From NCBI RefSeq assembly GCF_008704935.1, contig NZ_CP023692.1, positions 2,613,001 through 2,677,000 of the forward strand: a stretch of 64,000 nucleotides of DNA. Reading direction: 5' to 3'. Position numbers and translations under genes: made by a program. Below the pieces are notes generated by a model. It ran no database searches. It had not been told where the DNA came from and saw only the letters and a program-made list of their open reading frames with translations. This DNA is from Streptomyces vinaceus (GTDB lineage: Bacteria > Actinomycetota > Actinomycetes > Streptomycetales > Streptomycetaceae). Shown here piece by piece: positions 8,627-18,016 of this stretch (its first letter is position 1; each line of letters starts with the position of its first letter).

Positions 8627-9211
8627 TCAGTGCACCCACTCCTTGAGGGGCTCGGTAGGCAGGGTGATGCCGACGGGTTCGGGAATTTCGATGTCCTTCC
8701 CGAACGGGACTGTGCGGACGCTCTCGTAACGACTGCCGTCCGGCTCACTGTGGACGGTGACCTCGCACTTCTCCCGGTCGATGAGCAGGTACACAGGAAT
8801 GCCGGTCTCCGCGTAACCACGAGGCTTCTCGTGTCGGTCGCGGGCGTCCGTGTCGGTGTCGTACGACGTGACCTCCACGACCATCAGCACGGGGTCGGGG
8901 TCGGCCCATTCCCCATGTCCTGCGAGAGAGGCGGTCAACACCAGGACGCCATCGGGCCGAGCGCGGCCATTGCGATACCGCTGGACCTTGATCCCCTGCT
9001 CAGCGTAGAACCACAGGTCCGGCCGCGACTGCATGCACATGCGCGACAACCACACAATGATCGTCCCGTGGTCCCCGTCCGGCACCGCCTTGACCCCCAG
9101 CTTCCCGTTGATGAACTCGAACCGCAGCCCTTCGACCTCTCTGGCGGCTATCCGCGCCACGGTCTCGAACTCTTCGGTCAGCATCTGGGGCCGATCTGTC
9201 ATCACGGTCAT
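8627..9211 (-). CDS. Uma2-family (DUF820) protein, PD-(D/E)XK-like fold
   Basis: A 194-residue protein of the Uma2/DUF820 family, common in many copies in actinomycetes and cyanobacteria. Members have a restriction-endonuclease-like fold but no firmly known role. The core RARPDGVLV...DPVLMVVEVTSYDTD...RDRHEKPRGYAETGIPVYLLID fits the family, with Asp, the Glu of VVEV and Lys as candidate active-site residues. The start is ATG 9211, with GAGCGAGG upstream; ATG 9202 is an alternative. It is flanked by a terminator on one side and a divergent acetyltransferase on the other. Confidence 0.85.
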   Translation of the reverse strand: MTVMTDRPQMLTEEFETVARIAAREVEGLRFEFINGKLGVKAVPDGDHGTIIVWLSRMCMQSRPDLWFYAEQGIKVQRYRNGRARPDGVLVLTASLAGHGEWADPDPVLMVVEVTSYDTDTDARDRHEKPRGYAETGIPVYLLIDREKCEVTVHSEPDGSRYESVRTVPFGKDIEIPEPVGITLPTEPLKEWVH

Positions 9212-9289
9212 GCCTCGCTCGCCCTTCTCGACGGTGCTGTCACCGACGATAGCGCCGGGCACCGACAGCCGTCCGGCACACTCGACCGC

Positions 9290-9790
9290 ATGGACATCGT
9301 GATCAGGGAAGCGCTGGCGGCGGAGTACGAGGCGCTCGGGGACCTCACCGCGCAGGCCTACCTCGGGGACGGGCTGCTGACGTTCGGCGAGGACGACCCG
9401 TACCTCGCGCGGCTGCGCGATGTGGCGGGGCGCGCCGCCGACGGGGTCATACTCGTCGCCGCGACGGGCGACGGCCGGCTCCTCGGCGGCGTGGCCTTCG
9501 CCGCGCCCGGGAGCCGGCTGTGCGACATCGCCGGGCCCGGCGAGGCCGAGTTCCGGATGCTGGCCGTCGCCCGGGAGGGCCGCGGGCGGGGCGCCGGGGA
9601 GGCCCTCGTACGGGCCTGCATCGACCGAGCCCGCGCCGTCGAGGGCGTACGGCGCCTCGTCCTGTCGACCACGCGGGACATGGTCGGCGCGCACCGGATC
9701 TACGAACGGCTCGGCTTCGTGCGGACGCCGGAACGGGACTGGGAGCCCGTTCCCGACCTCCCTCTGCTCACGTACGGTCTCGAACTGTAG
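9290..9790 (+). CDS. GNAT-family N-acetyltransferase
   Basis: A 166-residue single-domain GNAT protein. The acetyl-CoA pyrophosphate loop is visible as EGRGRGAGEALV (Q/RxxGxG/A type) near residue 100, preceded by the strand EAEFRMLAV and followed by RIYERLGFVRTPERDW near the C-terminus. The substrate is unknown. The start is the ATG at 9290, 78 bases from the divergent Uma2-like gene, without a strong ribosome-binding site. The nrd riboswitch leader begins only about 60 bases downstream of the stop. Confidence 0.88.
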   Translation: MDIVIREALAAEYEALGDLTAQAYLGDGLLTFGEDDPYLARLRDVAGRAADGVILVAATGDGRLLGGVAFAAPGSRLCDIAGPGEAEFRMLAVAREGRGRGAGEALVRACIDRARAVEGVRRLVLSTTRDMVGAHRIYERLGFVRTPERDWEPVPDLPLLTYGLEL

Positions 9791-9850
9791 CCACGCCGAC
9801 ACAACATCTAGGGGGTCGCACAGGAAGCGGCCCCCACATGTATGCTCGTG

Positions 9851-9957
9851 CTCGCTGTCGTCGCAGGGGAATCCGGTGCGAATCCGGAACTGTCCCGCAA
9901 CGGTATGAAGTACACCCATTGGTGTCACCGCAAGTCCGATGACCTGCCGACAGTGCG
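9851..9957 (+). promoter_or_regulatory. Cobalamin (B12) riboswitch in the nrdA leader
   Basis: The conserved B12-box core is present: GGGGAATCCGGTGCGAATCC at 9866-9885, then ACTGTCCCGCAACGGT to 9904, and AAGTCCGATGACCTGCC at 9932-9948. A closing helix is visible: CTGTCG (9855-9860) with CGACAG (9948-9953). An internal hairpin pairs ACACC (9912-9916) with GGTGT (9921-9925). It lies about 150 bases upstream of nrdA. In S. coelicolor a B12 riboswitch represses nrdABS when adenosylcobalamin is available, so that the B12-dependent class II enzyme (NrdJ) takes over. The rest of 9958-10105 is the expression platform. Confidence 0.93.
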
Positions 9958-10090
9958 CCCGGCTCGACCGAACCGGGTGTCGATACGTCCGGGCCTCGCG
10001 GTTGGGCCGGTGGACGCCGCGCGGTGCTGCCCCGTCATGCCCGCGCGCGCCCGCTCGAACCCGCGCCGCAGGTGTCCCGGAGCCGAGCGA

Positions 10091-10102
10091 GGGAGAGCTC
10101 CC
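10091..10102 (+). promoter_or_regulatory. nrdA ribosome-binding site inside a small hairpin
   Basis: GGGAGAG, eight bases before the GTG start of nrdA, can pair with the following TCCC (10091-10094 with 10099-10102, loop GAGC). This could sequester the ribosome-binding site as part of the riboswitch output. It is only 4 bp and may be fortuitous. Confidence 0.35.
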
Positions 10103-10105
10103 CCC

Positions 10106-12502
10106 GTGACCATCGCGCCTTCCGCACCGCGCGCCGAGTCCGACCCGTCCGACACCGGAATCGAGACCGGGGGACCTGGGGCCGCGCTGCTGCGTACCCT
10201 CACCGAGCTGACGGCCGACCTCCCCGACACCGACCCGGGCCGGGTCGCCGCCGCCGCGCTCCGCGGGCGCAGCGCCGCCGCCGACGAGGCGGAACTGCGC
10301 GCTCTGGCCACGGAGGCCGCCGCCGGTCTGATCTCCGAGGACCCGGCGTACTCCCGGCTCGCCGCCCGGCTGCTGACGCTGGCCGTCGCCGAGGAAGCCG
10401 CGGGCCAGGGGGCCACCTCCTTCTCCGCCTCCGTCGCGGTCGGCCACCGCGAGGGCCTGATCGCGGACCGCACCGCCGAGTTCGTGGCGCTGCACGCGAG
10501 CCGCCTCGACGCGCTGGTCGAGCACACGCTCGCCGAGGGCGCCGACGACCGCTTCGGCTTCTTCGGCCTGCGCACCCTGCACAGCCGCTACCTGCTGCGC
10601 CACCCGATCACCCGCCAGGTGGTCGAGACCCCGCAGCACTTCATGCTGCGCGTGGCGTGCGGCCTCGCGGAGAACGACACCGTCCAGGCCGTCGAGGAAG
10701 TCGCCTCGCTCTACCGGCTGATGAGCCGCCTGGACTACCTGCCGTCCTCGCCCACGCTCTTCAACTCCGGCACCCGGCACCCGCAGATGTCCTCCTGCTA
10801 CCTGCTGGACTCCCCGCTGGACGAGCTCGACTCGATCTACGACCGCTACCACCAGGTCGCGCGCCTCTCCAAGCACGCCGGCGGCATCGGCCTCTCGTAC
10901 TCGCGCATCCGCGCCCGCGGTTCGCTGATCCGCGGTACGAACGGCCACTCCAACGGCATCGTGCCGTTCCTGAAGACCCTCGACGCCTCCGTCGCCGCAG
11001 TGAACCAGGGCGGTCGCCGCAAGGGCGCCGCCGCCGTCTACCTGGAGACCTGGCACGCGGACATCGAGGAGTTCCTGGAGCTCCGCGACAACACGGGCGA
11101 GGACCAGCGCCGTACGCACAACCTGAACCTCGCCCACTGGGTGCCGGACGAGTTCATGCGCCGCGTGAACGCCGACGCCGACTGGTCGCTGTTCTCCCCG
11201 GCCGACGTGCCCGAGCTGGTCGACCTGTGGGGCGACGAGTTCGACGCCGCGTACCGCAAGGCCGAGGCCGAGGGCCTGGCCCGCAAGACCATGCCCGCCC
11301 GCGACCTGTACGGCCGGATGATGCGCACCCTCGCGCAGACCGGCCAGGGCTGGATGACCTTCAAGGACGCCTCCAACCGCACGGCGAACCAGACCGCCGA
11401 GCCGGGCACGGTCGTCCACTCCTCCAACCTCTGCACCGAGATCATCGAGGTCACCAACGACGGCGAGACCGCCGTCTGCAACCTCGGCTCGGTCAACATG
11501 GGCGCGTTCGTGGTGGACGGGGAGATCGACTGGGAGCGCCTGGACGAGACCGTCCGCACCGCGGTCACCTTCCTCGACCGCGTCGTGGACATCAACTTCT
11601 ACCCGACCGAGCAGGCGGGCCGCTCCAACGCCCGCTGGCGGCCGGTGGGCCTGGGCGCGATGGGCCTCCAGGACGTCTTCTTCAAGCTGAGGATGCCCTT
11701 CGACTCCCCCGAGGCGAAGGCCCTGTCCACCAAGCTCTCCGAGCGCATCATGCTGGCCGCGTACGAGGCCTCCTGCGACCTCGCCGAGCGCAGCGGCCCC
11801 CTGCCGGCCTGGGAGCAGACCCGCACCGCCCGCGGCGTCCTGCACCCCGACCACTTCGACGTCGAGCTCAACTGGCCCGAGCGCTGGGACGCCCTGCGCG
11901 CCCGGATCGCGAAGTCCGGCATGCGCAACTCCCTGCTCCTGGCCATCGCCCCGACGGCGACGATCGCCTCGATCGCCGGTGTGTACGAGTGCATCGAGCC
12001 GCAGGTCTCCAACCTGTTCAAGCGCGAGACGCTGAGCGGCGAGTTCCTCCAGGTCAACGCGTACCTGGTGGAGGAGCTGAAGAACCTCGGCGTGTGGGAC
12101 GCGCAGACCCGCGAGGCGCTGCGCGAGTCCAGCGGCTCGGTGCAGGGCTTCGGCTGGATCCCGGCCGAGGTGCGCGAGTTGTACCGCACGGCGTGGGAGA
12201 TCCCGCAGCGCGGTCTGATCGACATGGCGGCGGCCCGTACGCCGTTCCTCGACCAGGCGCAGTCGCTGAACCTGTTCCTGGAGACGCCCACCATCGGCAA
12301 GCTGTCGTCGATGTACGCGTACGCCTGGAAGCAGGGCCTGAAGACCACGTACTACCTGCGCTCGCGCCCGGCGACGAAGATCGCCCGCGCCGCGACCGGC
12401 AGCGCCGTGCCGGCCGCCGCCGCCCCACTCCCGCAGGCCGTCGACGCGGACGCCCTGGCCTGCTCCCTTGAGAACCCCGAGTCCTGCGAGGCCTGCCAGT
12501 AA
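10106..12502 (+). CDS. nrdA: Class Ia ribonucleoside-diphosphate reductase, alpha subunit
   Basis: This 798-residue large subunit reduces ribonucleoside diphosphates to deoxy forms using oxygen-dependent radical chemistry with NrdB. Active-site residues are visible: Cys231 (SSC), Asn441-Cys443-Glu445 (NLCTE) and Cys458. The radical-transfer YY pair is in TTYYLRSRP, and the C-terminal shuttle cysteines are in CEACQ. The start is GTG 10106 with GGGAGAG upstream; the open frame extends into the riboswitch but that part is not coding. The N-terminal region shows no ATP-cone signature of the usual NrdA. The stop overlaps nrdB by one base (TAATG). Confidence 0.95.
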   Translation: MTIAPSAPRAESDPSDTGIETGGPGAALLRTLTELTADLPDTDPGRVAAAALRGRSAAADEAELRALATEAAAGLISEDPAYSRLAARLLTLAVAEEAAGQGATSFSASVAVGHREGLIADRTAEFVALHASRLDALVEHTLAEGADDRFGFFGLRTLHSRYLLRHPITRQVVETPQHFMLRVACGLAENDTVQAVEEVASLYRLMSRLDYLPSSPTLFNSGTRHPQMSSCYLLDSPLDELDSIYDRYHQVARLSKHAGGIGLSYSRIRARGSLIRGTNGHSNGIVPFLKTLDASVAAVNQGGRRKGAAAVYLETWHADIEEFLELRDNTGEDQRRTHNLNLAHWVPDEFMRRVNADADWSLFSPADVPELVDLWGDEFDAAYRKAEAEGLARKTMPARDLYGRMMRTLAQTGQGWMTFKDASNRTANQTAEPGTVVHSSNLCTEIIEVTNDGETAVCNLGSVNMGAFVVDGEIDWERLDETVRTAVTFLDRVVDINFYPTEQAGRSNARWRPVGLGAMGLQDVFFKLRMPFDSPEAKALSTKLSERIMLAAYEASCDLAERSGPLPAWEQTRTARGVLHPDHFDVELNWPERWDALRARIAKSGMRNSLLLAIAPTATIASIAGVYECIEPQVSNLFKRETLSGEFLQVNAYLVEELKNLGVWDAQTREALRESSGSVQGFGWIPAEVRELYRTAWEIPQRGLIDMAAARTPFLDQAQSLNLFLETPTIGKLSSMYAYAWKQGLKTTYYLRSRPATKIARAATGSAVPAAAAPLPQAVDADALACSLENPESCEACQ

Positions 12503-13518
12503 TGAGCTCCACCGACAACAAGAACCTCCTCGACCCGGGCTTCGAGCTGACGCTGCGCCCCATGCGCTACCCGGACTTCTACGAGCGCTACCGGGACGCG
12601 ATCAAGAACACCTGGACCGTCGAGGAGGTCGACCTCCACTCGGACGTCGCCGACCTCGCGAAGCTGACGCCGGCCGAGCAGCACATGATCGGCCGTCTGG
12701 TCGCGTTCTTCGCGACGGGCGACTCGATCGTCTCGAACAACCTGGTGCTGACGCTCTACAAGCACATCAACTCCCCGGAGGCGCGCCTGTACCTGTCGCG
12801 CCAGCTGTTCGAGGAGGCCGTGCACGTCCAGTTCTACCTGACGCTGCTCGACACCTACCTGCCCGACCCGGACGACCGCGCGGCCGCCTTCGACGCCGTC
12901 GAGGAGATCCCGTCGATCCGCGAGAAGGCGCAGTTCTGCTTCAAGTGGATGGACTCGGTCGAGAAGATCGACCGGCTGGAGACGCAGGCCGACCGCCGCC
13001 GCTTCCTGCTGAACCTGATCTGCTTCGCGGCGTGCATCGAGGGCCTGTTCTTCTACGGCGCCTTCGCCTACGTGTACTGGTTCCGCTCGCGCGGTCTGCT
13101 GCACGGTCTGGCCACCGGCACCAACTGGGTGTTCCGCGACGAGACCATGCACATGAACTTCGCGTTCGAGGTCGTGGACACCGTCCGCAAGGAGGAGCCG
13201 GAGCTCTTCGACGACGCGCTCCAGCAGCAGGTCACGGACATGCTGAAGGAGGCCGTCGAGGCGGAGCTCCAGTTCGGCCGCGACCTGTGCGGTGACGGCC
13301 TGCCGGGCATGAACACCGAGTCGATGCGCGAGTACCTGGAGTGCGTCGCGGACCAGCGCCTGGTCCGCCTCGGCTTCCCCGCGGTGTACGGCTCCCAGAA
13401 CCCGTTCTCCTTCATGGAGCTCCAGGGCGTCCAGGAGCTGACGAACTTCTTCGAGCGCCGCCCGTCGGCCTACCAGGTCGCGGTCGAGGGCACGGTCGAC
13501 CTCGACGAGGACTTCTGA
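12502..13518 (+). CDS. nrdB: Class Ia ribonucleotide reductase, beta subunit
   Basis: A 338-residue small subunit that houses the diiron-tyrosyl radical cofactor. Iron ligands and the radical site are readable: Asp74 (ATGDS), Glu105 and His108 (EEAVHVQFY) and the radical Tyr112, then CIEGLFF and DETMHMNF supplying the second set of ligands. The presence of Tyr at the radical site supports the ordinary class Ia type over the Phe-containing class Ic. Translation is coupled to nrdA by the one-base overlap, and it shares control by the upstream B12 riboswitch. Confidence 0.95.
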   Translation: MSSTDNKNLLDPGFELTLRPMRYPDFYERYRDAIKNTWTVEEVDLHSDVADLAKLTPAEQHMIGRLVAFFATGDSIVSNNLVLTLYKHINSPEARLYLSRQLFEEAVHVQFYLTLLDTYLPDPDDRAAAFDAVEEIPSIREKAQFCFKWMDSVEKIDRLETQADRRRFLLNLICFAACIEGLFFYGAFAYVYWFRSRGLLHGLATGTNWVFRDETMHMNFAFEVVDTVRKEEPELFDDALQQQVTDMLKEAVEAELQFGRDLCGDGLPGMNTESMREYLECVADQRLVRLGFPAVYGSQNPFSFMELQGVQELTNFFERRPSAYQVAVEGTVDLDEDF

Positions 13519-13790
13519 GTCCTCCGCTCCGGCGGCTCGACAGCGTCCCCGCCCATGGGGAGAACGACCCGGGTGACCGGGTTCCCGGGCGGGGGCGCTT
13601 CGCCATGTCCGCGAGCGGCTGGGCCGGGCGGGGCCGGCTGCGGCCCGGAGGTTAGCTGTAGCTGCTGGGCCGCGCGTAGCTGCCGGTCGATGCGGCGCTC
13701 GCGCAGCACTCCGTACAGGGCGGGGGCGAGGAGCAGGGCGGCGAGGACGAGAACGGTGAGGTAGTCGAGGAGCGTGTTCATGCCCTCCAC
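13470..13790 (-). CDS. Small single-span membrane protein, unknown
   Basis: A possible protein of 103-106 residues encoded opposite the end of nrdB and the nrdB-nrdS gap. It begins (M)EGMNTLLDYLTVLVLAALL, a convincing membrane helix, followed by a basic stretch (LRERRIDRQLRAAQQ) and a Pro-rich disordered tail. The start could be GTG 13790 or ATG 13781; GGAGGG sits just before the latter, rather close. The last 49 bases are antisense to nrdB. I recognise no family, and the lower half may be a fortuitous open frame. Confidence 0.55.
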   Translation of the reverse strand: MEGMNTLLDYLTVLVLAALLLAPALYGVLRERRIDRQLRAAQQLQLTSGPQPAPPGPAARGHGEAPPPGNPVTRVVLPMGGDAVEPPERRTQKSSSRSTVPSTATW

Positions 13791-13813
13791 TCTCGTCGGC
13801 GGCGGGAAAACCG

Positions 13814-13858
13814 GACAGTGGCAGGACTGTCATGGAAGTGCGAATTACTGCCACACTG
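13814..13858. promoter_or_regulatory. Inverted repeats upstream of nrdS (candidate operator)
   Basis: GACAGT (13814-13819) and ACTGTC (13826-13831) form a perfect 6-bp inverted repeat with 6-base spacing. CAGTGGCAG (13816-13824) is also mirrored by CTGCCACACTG (13848-13858). These overlap the region just before the nrdS start (13864) and suggest an autoregulatory site or promoter operator. Confidence 0.45.
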
Positions 13859-13863
13859 GGTCC

Positions 13864-14832
13864 ATGCTGAAGAACGTGGCCGTGGCCCTCGTCGACGGAG
13901 TGGCACCCTTCGAGTTCGGGATCTTCTGCGAGGTCTTCGGGCTCGACCGGAGCGAGCAGGGCCTGCCGGTGTACGACTTCGCCGTGTGCGCGGCCGAGGA
14001 GGGCCCGCTGGCCATGGCCGACGTCGGCTTCGCGATCGCGCCGGCGTACGGCCTGGACCGGCTGGAGGAGGCGGAGCTGATCTGCCTGCCCGCCGACCGG
14101 CAGGCTCCCGTACGCGCGTACCCCGAGCCCCTCCTCGACGCCCTGCGCCGCGCCGTGGACCGCGGCGCGCGCGTGCTCAGCGTGTGCAGCGGCGCCTTCG
14201 TGCTCGGCGCGGCCGGGCTGCTGGACGGGCGGCGCTGCACCACGCACTGGATGCACGCCCCGGCGCTGGCCCGCCGCTTCCCGCGGGCCGTGGTCGACCC
14301 GGACGTGCTCTACGTCGACGAGGGCCAGGTCATCACCTCGGCCGGGACCGCCTCGGGCATCGACGCGTGCCTGCACGTGGTCCGCCAGGAGCACGGGGCC
14401 GAGGTGGCGAACACGATCGCCCGGCGGATGGTCGTACCGCCCCACCGGGACGGCGGCCAGGCCCAGTTCATCCGGCGCCCGCTCCCGCGCACGGCGTGCG
14501 ACACGGTCGGGGAGGTCATCGGGTGGATGGCCCGGCACCTGGACGAGGAGATCACCGTCGAGCAGCTCGCCGAGCGCGCGCACATGTCACCGCGCACCTT
14601 CGCGCGCCGCTTCCTCCAGGAGACCGGGACGACCCCGTACCAGTGGGTGCTGCGGCAGCGCGTCCTGCTGGCGCAGGAACTGCTGGAGGCCACGGACGAG
14701 ACGGTCGACACGATCGCGGGCCGCTGCGGCTTCGGCAATGCGGCGGCCCTGCGCCACCACTTCCTGCGGGCCCTGGGAACCACCCCGAATGCCTTCAGGC
14801 GCGCCTTCCGGGGCCCGCAGGCCGCCGCTTAG
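13864..14832 (+). CDS. nrdS: AraC-family regulator with DJ-1/PfpI-like domain
   Basis: A 322-residue GlxA-type regulator. The N-terminal DJ-1/PfpI-like domain (about residues 1-190) has the nucleophile-elbow motif SVCSGAFVL. The C-terminal AraC domain has two helix-turn-helices ([19 protein letters not shown] and [20 protein letters not shown]). In S. coelicolor the AraC-like nrdS follows nrdAB, which supports the name; its regulatory target is not evident. Here 345 bases, including inverted repeats, separate it from nrdB, so it may also have its own promoter. It overlaps the end of the convergent deformylase gene by four bases. Confidence 0.85.
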   Translation: MLKNVAVALVDGVAPFEFGIFCEVFGLDRSEQGLPVYDFAVCAAEEGPLAMADVGFAIAPAYGLDRLEEAELICLPADRQAPVRAYPEPLLDALRRAVDRGARVLSVCSGAFVLGAAGLLDGRRCTTHWMHAPALARRFPRAVVDPDVLYVDEGQVITSAGTASGIDACLHVVRQEHGAEVANTIARRMVVPPHRDGGQAQFIRRPLPRTACDTVGEVIGWMARHLDEEITVEQLAERAHMSPRTFARRFLQETGTTPYQWVLRQRVLLAQELLEATDETVDTIAGRCGFGNAAALRHHFLRALGTTPNAFRRAFRGPQAAA

Positions 14833-15464
14833 GCGTTGGGGACCGTTTCGTAGCGCGGGGTGCCCTCTTCCATCTGGCGCAGGGCGTCCTTGCGGTCGCG
14901 CTTGGAGAGGCGGTCGATGTAGAGGTACCCGTGCAGGTGGTCCGTCTCGTGCTGGAGGCAGCGCGCGAAGTAGCCCGTGCCGCGCACCTTGATCGGGTTG
15001 CCCTGCGCGTCCTGGCCGGTCACCTCGGCGTAGTCCGGGCGGGCCAGCGAGGCGTAGGCGGTCGGGACCGAGAGGCAGCCCTCGTTGGAGTCGTCGAGCA
15101 CGCGGGAGGCGGCCGGGAGCTCCACCAGCTTCGGGTTGACCACGACACCGGTGTGGCGCACGCCGTCGTCGTCCGGGCAGTCGTAGACGAAGACCTTGGC
15201 GTCCACGCCGATCTGGTTCGCGGCCAGGCCCACGCCCTCGGCGGCCTTCTGGCTGGCGAACATGTCGTCGATTAGCTGTGCCAGTTCGTCGCCGAACTCG
15301 GTGACGTCCTTGCACTCGCGGTGCAGGACGGGGTTGCCGACCACCGTGATCGGGCGGGCGGTGCCGCGCTCGCGGTGGGCGAGCTCGCGCGCCTCACAGT
15401 CCTCGGTGTCCACGACGTACCCGTCGTTGACGATCTCGACGACCTCGTTCTCCTGCTGCGCCAT
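14829..15464 (-). CDS. def: Peptide deformylase
   Basis: Removes the N-formyl group from nascent proteins. All three metal-site motifs are present: GVGLAANQ (77-84), EGCLS (128-132, metal-binding Cys130) and QHETDH (171-176, His172/His176 ligands and catalytic Glu173). The start is placed at ATG 15464 ([10 protein letters not shown]), giving 211 residues; the frame is open to 15557 but that extra segment looks non-coding. The roughly 35-residue acidic N-terminal extension is seen in actinobacterial deformylases. Streptomycetes carry several def paralogs. It is convergent with nrdS. Confidence 0.93.
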   Translation of the reverse strand: MAQQENEVVEIVNDGYVVDTEDCEARELAHRERGTARPITVVGNPVLHRECKDVTEFGDELAQLIDDMFASQKAAEGVGLAANQIGVDAKVFVYDCPDDDGVRHTGVVVNPKLVELPAASRVLDDSNEGCLSVPTAYASLARPDYAEVTGQDAQGNPIKVRGTGYFARCLQHETDHLHGYLYIDRLSKRDRKDALRQMEEGTPRYETVPNA

Positions 15465-15529
15465 GTCCGCCGTACGCCTTCCGTAAGTCCACCCGTTCAC
15501 GATGTGCCGGTACAGCCTACGGTGCCCGG

Positions 15530-16540
15530 TCAGCAGACCTCTTCGAGATCCCGCCATTCACGGGTGTCCGGGCTGTCCGCGACCCAGCCGTCGAGCAGTC
15601 CGCGCACCAGGCCGGCCGGCGCCGCGATCCCGCACTCCCGCTCCGGGACCCACAGCGGGCCGGACCCGTTCGTACGGTGGCCCAGCGGCCCGGGATGTCC
15701 CGGTTCGCTGTGGTCGTGCGGGTCCAGGTGCTCCCCGTCGCCCTCGCCGCTCGGCATCACGCTCTCCGAGCAGGTCCGGCACAGCAGCCGCACCGAGGAC
15801 GACCAGTCCTCGGCGGCGAAGCCCGCGTCCGAGGCCAGCTGCTCCAGCGCGTCGCGGTCCTCCTCGGTGGCCGCCTCCAGCAGCACCACCCACGTCGGCA
15901 CCGGCGAGGGCGCCCACAGCTCGATCTCGTCGAAGACCGGGTACGAGGGGCCGGCCGCGGTGACCCGCTCGCCGTGCGGGACCCCGTCGTGCAGGACGAC
16001 CTCGCCCCAGCGCCGCCCCGAGGAGGGCAGCGGGATCGACAGGACCTCCATGCGGGCCGGGTCCAGCCTGCGGCCCCAGACCACCTCGGCCTCCCCCTCG
16101 GGAGACAGCCGCACGGCGGCGCTGCCGAGCTCCATGCCGACCGGTTCGCCGCTGCCCTTCGCGGGGTGGTTACCCGAGCCGTGCGGGTCACCGGGCACCT
16201 TCAGCCCGTACGCCTGCCAGGCCCGGCGGGCCAGCGGCCAGTCCTGCAGCGCGGTCGCGGCGATCCCGACGTTCCACCAGTCCGGGGCGCCGGTCTCGCG
16301 GTCCAGCAGGGCCACGGCGCGCAGCCCGGCGGCCCGCGCCTGCTCCCAGTCGTGCCGGAACTTGTGCAGCAGGGCGAGGTTGAACCACGACTCGGACAGC
16401 CAGGGCTCCAGGTCGGCGGCTCTGGTGAGCAGCGCGCCCGCGTCCTCGTACCGCCCGTCGCCGATCAGCGTGAACGCGCGGTCGGTGGCCTGCCGCCACG
16501 AGGCGGAGGGCCGATGCCGTACCTTCCCGAAGATCCTCAC
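15530..16540 (-). CDS. TPR-containing conserved actinobacterial protein
   Basis: A soluble protein of about 336 residues starting (V/M)[14 protein letters not shown] at GTG 16540. An in-frame ATG at 16642 would add 34 residues but has no ribosome-binding site. The N-terminal half holds TPR-like helical repeats ([61 protein letters not shown]). The C-terminal half is a unique domain with a CRTC pair and many Trp/Glu residues. The function is unknown; from memory, close relatives occur at this position in other streptomycetes. Confidence 0.8.
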   Translation of the reverse strand: MRIFGKVRHRPSASWRQATDRAFTLIGDGRYEDAGALLTRAADLEPWLSESWFNLALLHKFRHDWEQARAAGLRAVALLDRETGAPDWWNVGIAATALQDWPLARRAWQAYGLKVPGDPHGSGNHPAKGSGEPVGMELGSAAVRLSPEGEAEVVWGRRLDPARMEVLSIPLPSSGRRWGEVVLHDGVPHGERVTAAGPSYPVFDEIELWAPSPVPTWVVLLEAATEEDRDALEQLASDAGFAAEDWSSSVRLLCRTCSESVMPSGEGDGEHLDPHDHSEPGHPGPLGHRTNGSGPLWVPERECGIAAPAGLVRGLLDGWVADSPDTREWRDLEEVC

Positions 16541-16678
16541 GATTCCCGCCTGCCGGTCCAACGGTGCAGCCTTGCGGACACCCTCACGGACACTCCTACT
16601 GGCATCCAACCATGCCCACTCGGACGGCCGCTCATTACCCATGGGTTACCCAGGTGGGACGGGAACAACTCTGTCACG

Positions 16679-18016
16679 TCAACCCCTGGCCAGAACCCTC
16701 GCCAGACACTCCACGACCTCCGGCTGGTAGTCCCGCCCCGTGCCCAGCCGCAGCTGTTCCAGGGCCGCGAGGGGGCCGCCCGGGTGACGGGTCCCGCCCA
16801 GCAGGTCCTCGTAGGCGTTGACCGCCCGGACGATGCGCGCCAGGGCGGGCTGCTCCCGGTACGGGTCGGCCTGCCGCTCCACGATGACGGCCACCTCGGC
16901 GGGCACCCCGGTCTGGCGGGCCACCTCCCCGCCCAGCTCGGCGATCCGGCGGGCCTCGGCGGGCGGCAGCCCGGCGGTGGCCCCGGCCCGGACCGGGTCG
17001 ACGAGCGAGAGCTGGCCGATGTCGTGCATGAGGGCGGCGTACTCCAGCACCGTGAGCTCCCGCTCCGACAGGCCCAGCTCCCGGCCGACTGCGCAGCTCA
17101 GCGCGGCGACCCGACGGGAGTGCCCCGGGCGGGTGTACCCGGCGATCTCGGTGGCCCGGGCCAGGGAGGTGATGGTCTGGCGGTAGGTGGTGCGGATCGC
17201 GGCGATCCGGTGGAAGGACAGCTGGGTCAGCAGCAGCGGCACGCAGAAGACGGGCAGCGCCCACAGGCCGGCGACGGCCACGCCGAGGGCCATGACGACC
17301 CCGGTGGCGCAGATCGCCGAGCCGATCCCGAGCTGGGCGCGCAGCTCGTCGCGGAGCAGGGGCCCGTAGGGCCAGCCCGTGCGCGCGCCGGCCAGGGCGG
17401 CGGCGAGCACGGCGTCGCACAGGGCGGTGAGGCCGAGCAGGAGGAGCAGGTAGAGGACGAGGTACGGGCCCTGCCCGATCCCCCGCTCCAGCCGGCCGGA
17501 GTTGTAGAGCGGCTGGAAGCAGGCGGCGGCGAAGGCGACGGTGAGGACCCGGCGGGCCAGGTGGTCCGCGGCGGGGGCCCGGCCGCGGGCGATGTGCGGG
17601 ACGATCCCGGCGAGGGCCGCGGCGACGACGACCGTGACGATCTGGAGCACCCCGTGGTGGGTGGGCGCGGCGGCGTCCGGGCCGAGCAGGGCGTACGCGA
17701 GGGCCCCGGCCGAGGCGAGCGGGGCGGGCTGGCGGTCGTCGGGAGCGGCGGCCCGGGGGGCACCGCCGCCGTCCGCGTCCCCGCCGGCCCGCGCCTCCCA
17801 TCCGTCCCGGGCACCCGGCCCGCCCCTGGTGTCGCGTACGTCCCGGGTGTCGCGGCGGGCCAGCTCCCCGCAGGCGATCAGGGCGCCGAAGGCCAGCGCG
17901 GTACCGGGCTCGACGAGGCCGTTCCACAGGGTGTGCCCGAGGCCGGCCAGCACCAGCGCGACGGCGGCTCCGCGCACGCCGCCGACGACCGCGGCCCGCG
18001 CGACCGCGCCCCTCAT
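16679..18016 (-). CDS. Membrane HD-domain protein, degenerate HD-GYP
   Basis: A protein of about 445 residues. The N-terminal two-thirds hold several hydrophobic helices (AAVALVLAGLGHTLW, VLQIVTVVVAAALAGIV, LVLYLLLLLGLTALC and others); a C-terminal HD domain begins around residue 280. The first His (GHSRRV) and the HD pair (MHDIGQ) are kept. However, the later HP..G, HHE and GYP motifs of active c-di-GMP phosphodiesterases are missing, and an Asn replaces the late Asp (AVNAYEDLL). It is probably inactive or a sensor/partner. Its ATG overlaps the stop of the upstream HD-GYP gene by four bases. Confidence 0.85.
   Translation of the reverse strand: MRGAVARAAVVGGVRGAAVALVLAGLGHTLWNGLVEPGTALAFGALIACGELARRDTRDVRDTRGGPGARDGWEARAGGDADGGGAPRAAAPDDRQPAPLASAGALAYALLGPDAAAPTHHGVLQIVTVVVAAALAGIVPHIARGRAPAADHLARRVLTVAFAAACFQPLYNSGRLERGIGQGPYLVLYLLLLLGLTALCDAVLAAALAGARTGWPYGPLLRDELRAQLGIGSAICATGVVMALGVAVAGLWALPVFCVPLLLTQLSFHRIAAIRTTYRQTITSLARATEIAGYTRPGHSRRVAALSCAVGRELGLSERELTVLEYAALMHDIGQLSLVDPVRAGATAGLPPAEARRIAELGGEVARQTGVPAEVAVIVERQADPYREQPALARIVRAVNAYEDLLGGTRHPGGPLAALEQLRLGTGRDYQPEVVECLARVLARG

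Noticed and set aside
9842..10105. nrdA starting inside the riboswitch
   Set aside because: The open frame extends there only because of base composition; the region is explained by the conserved B12 aptamer.
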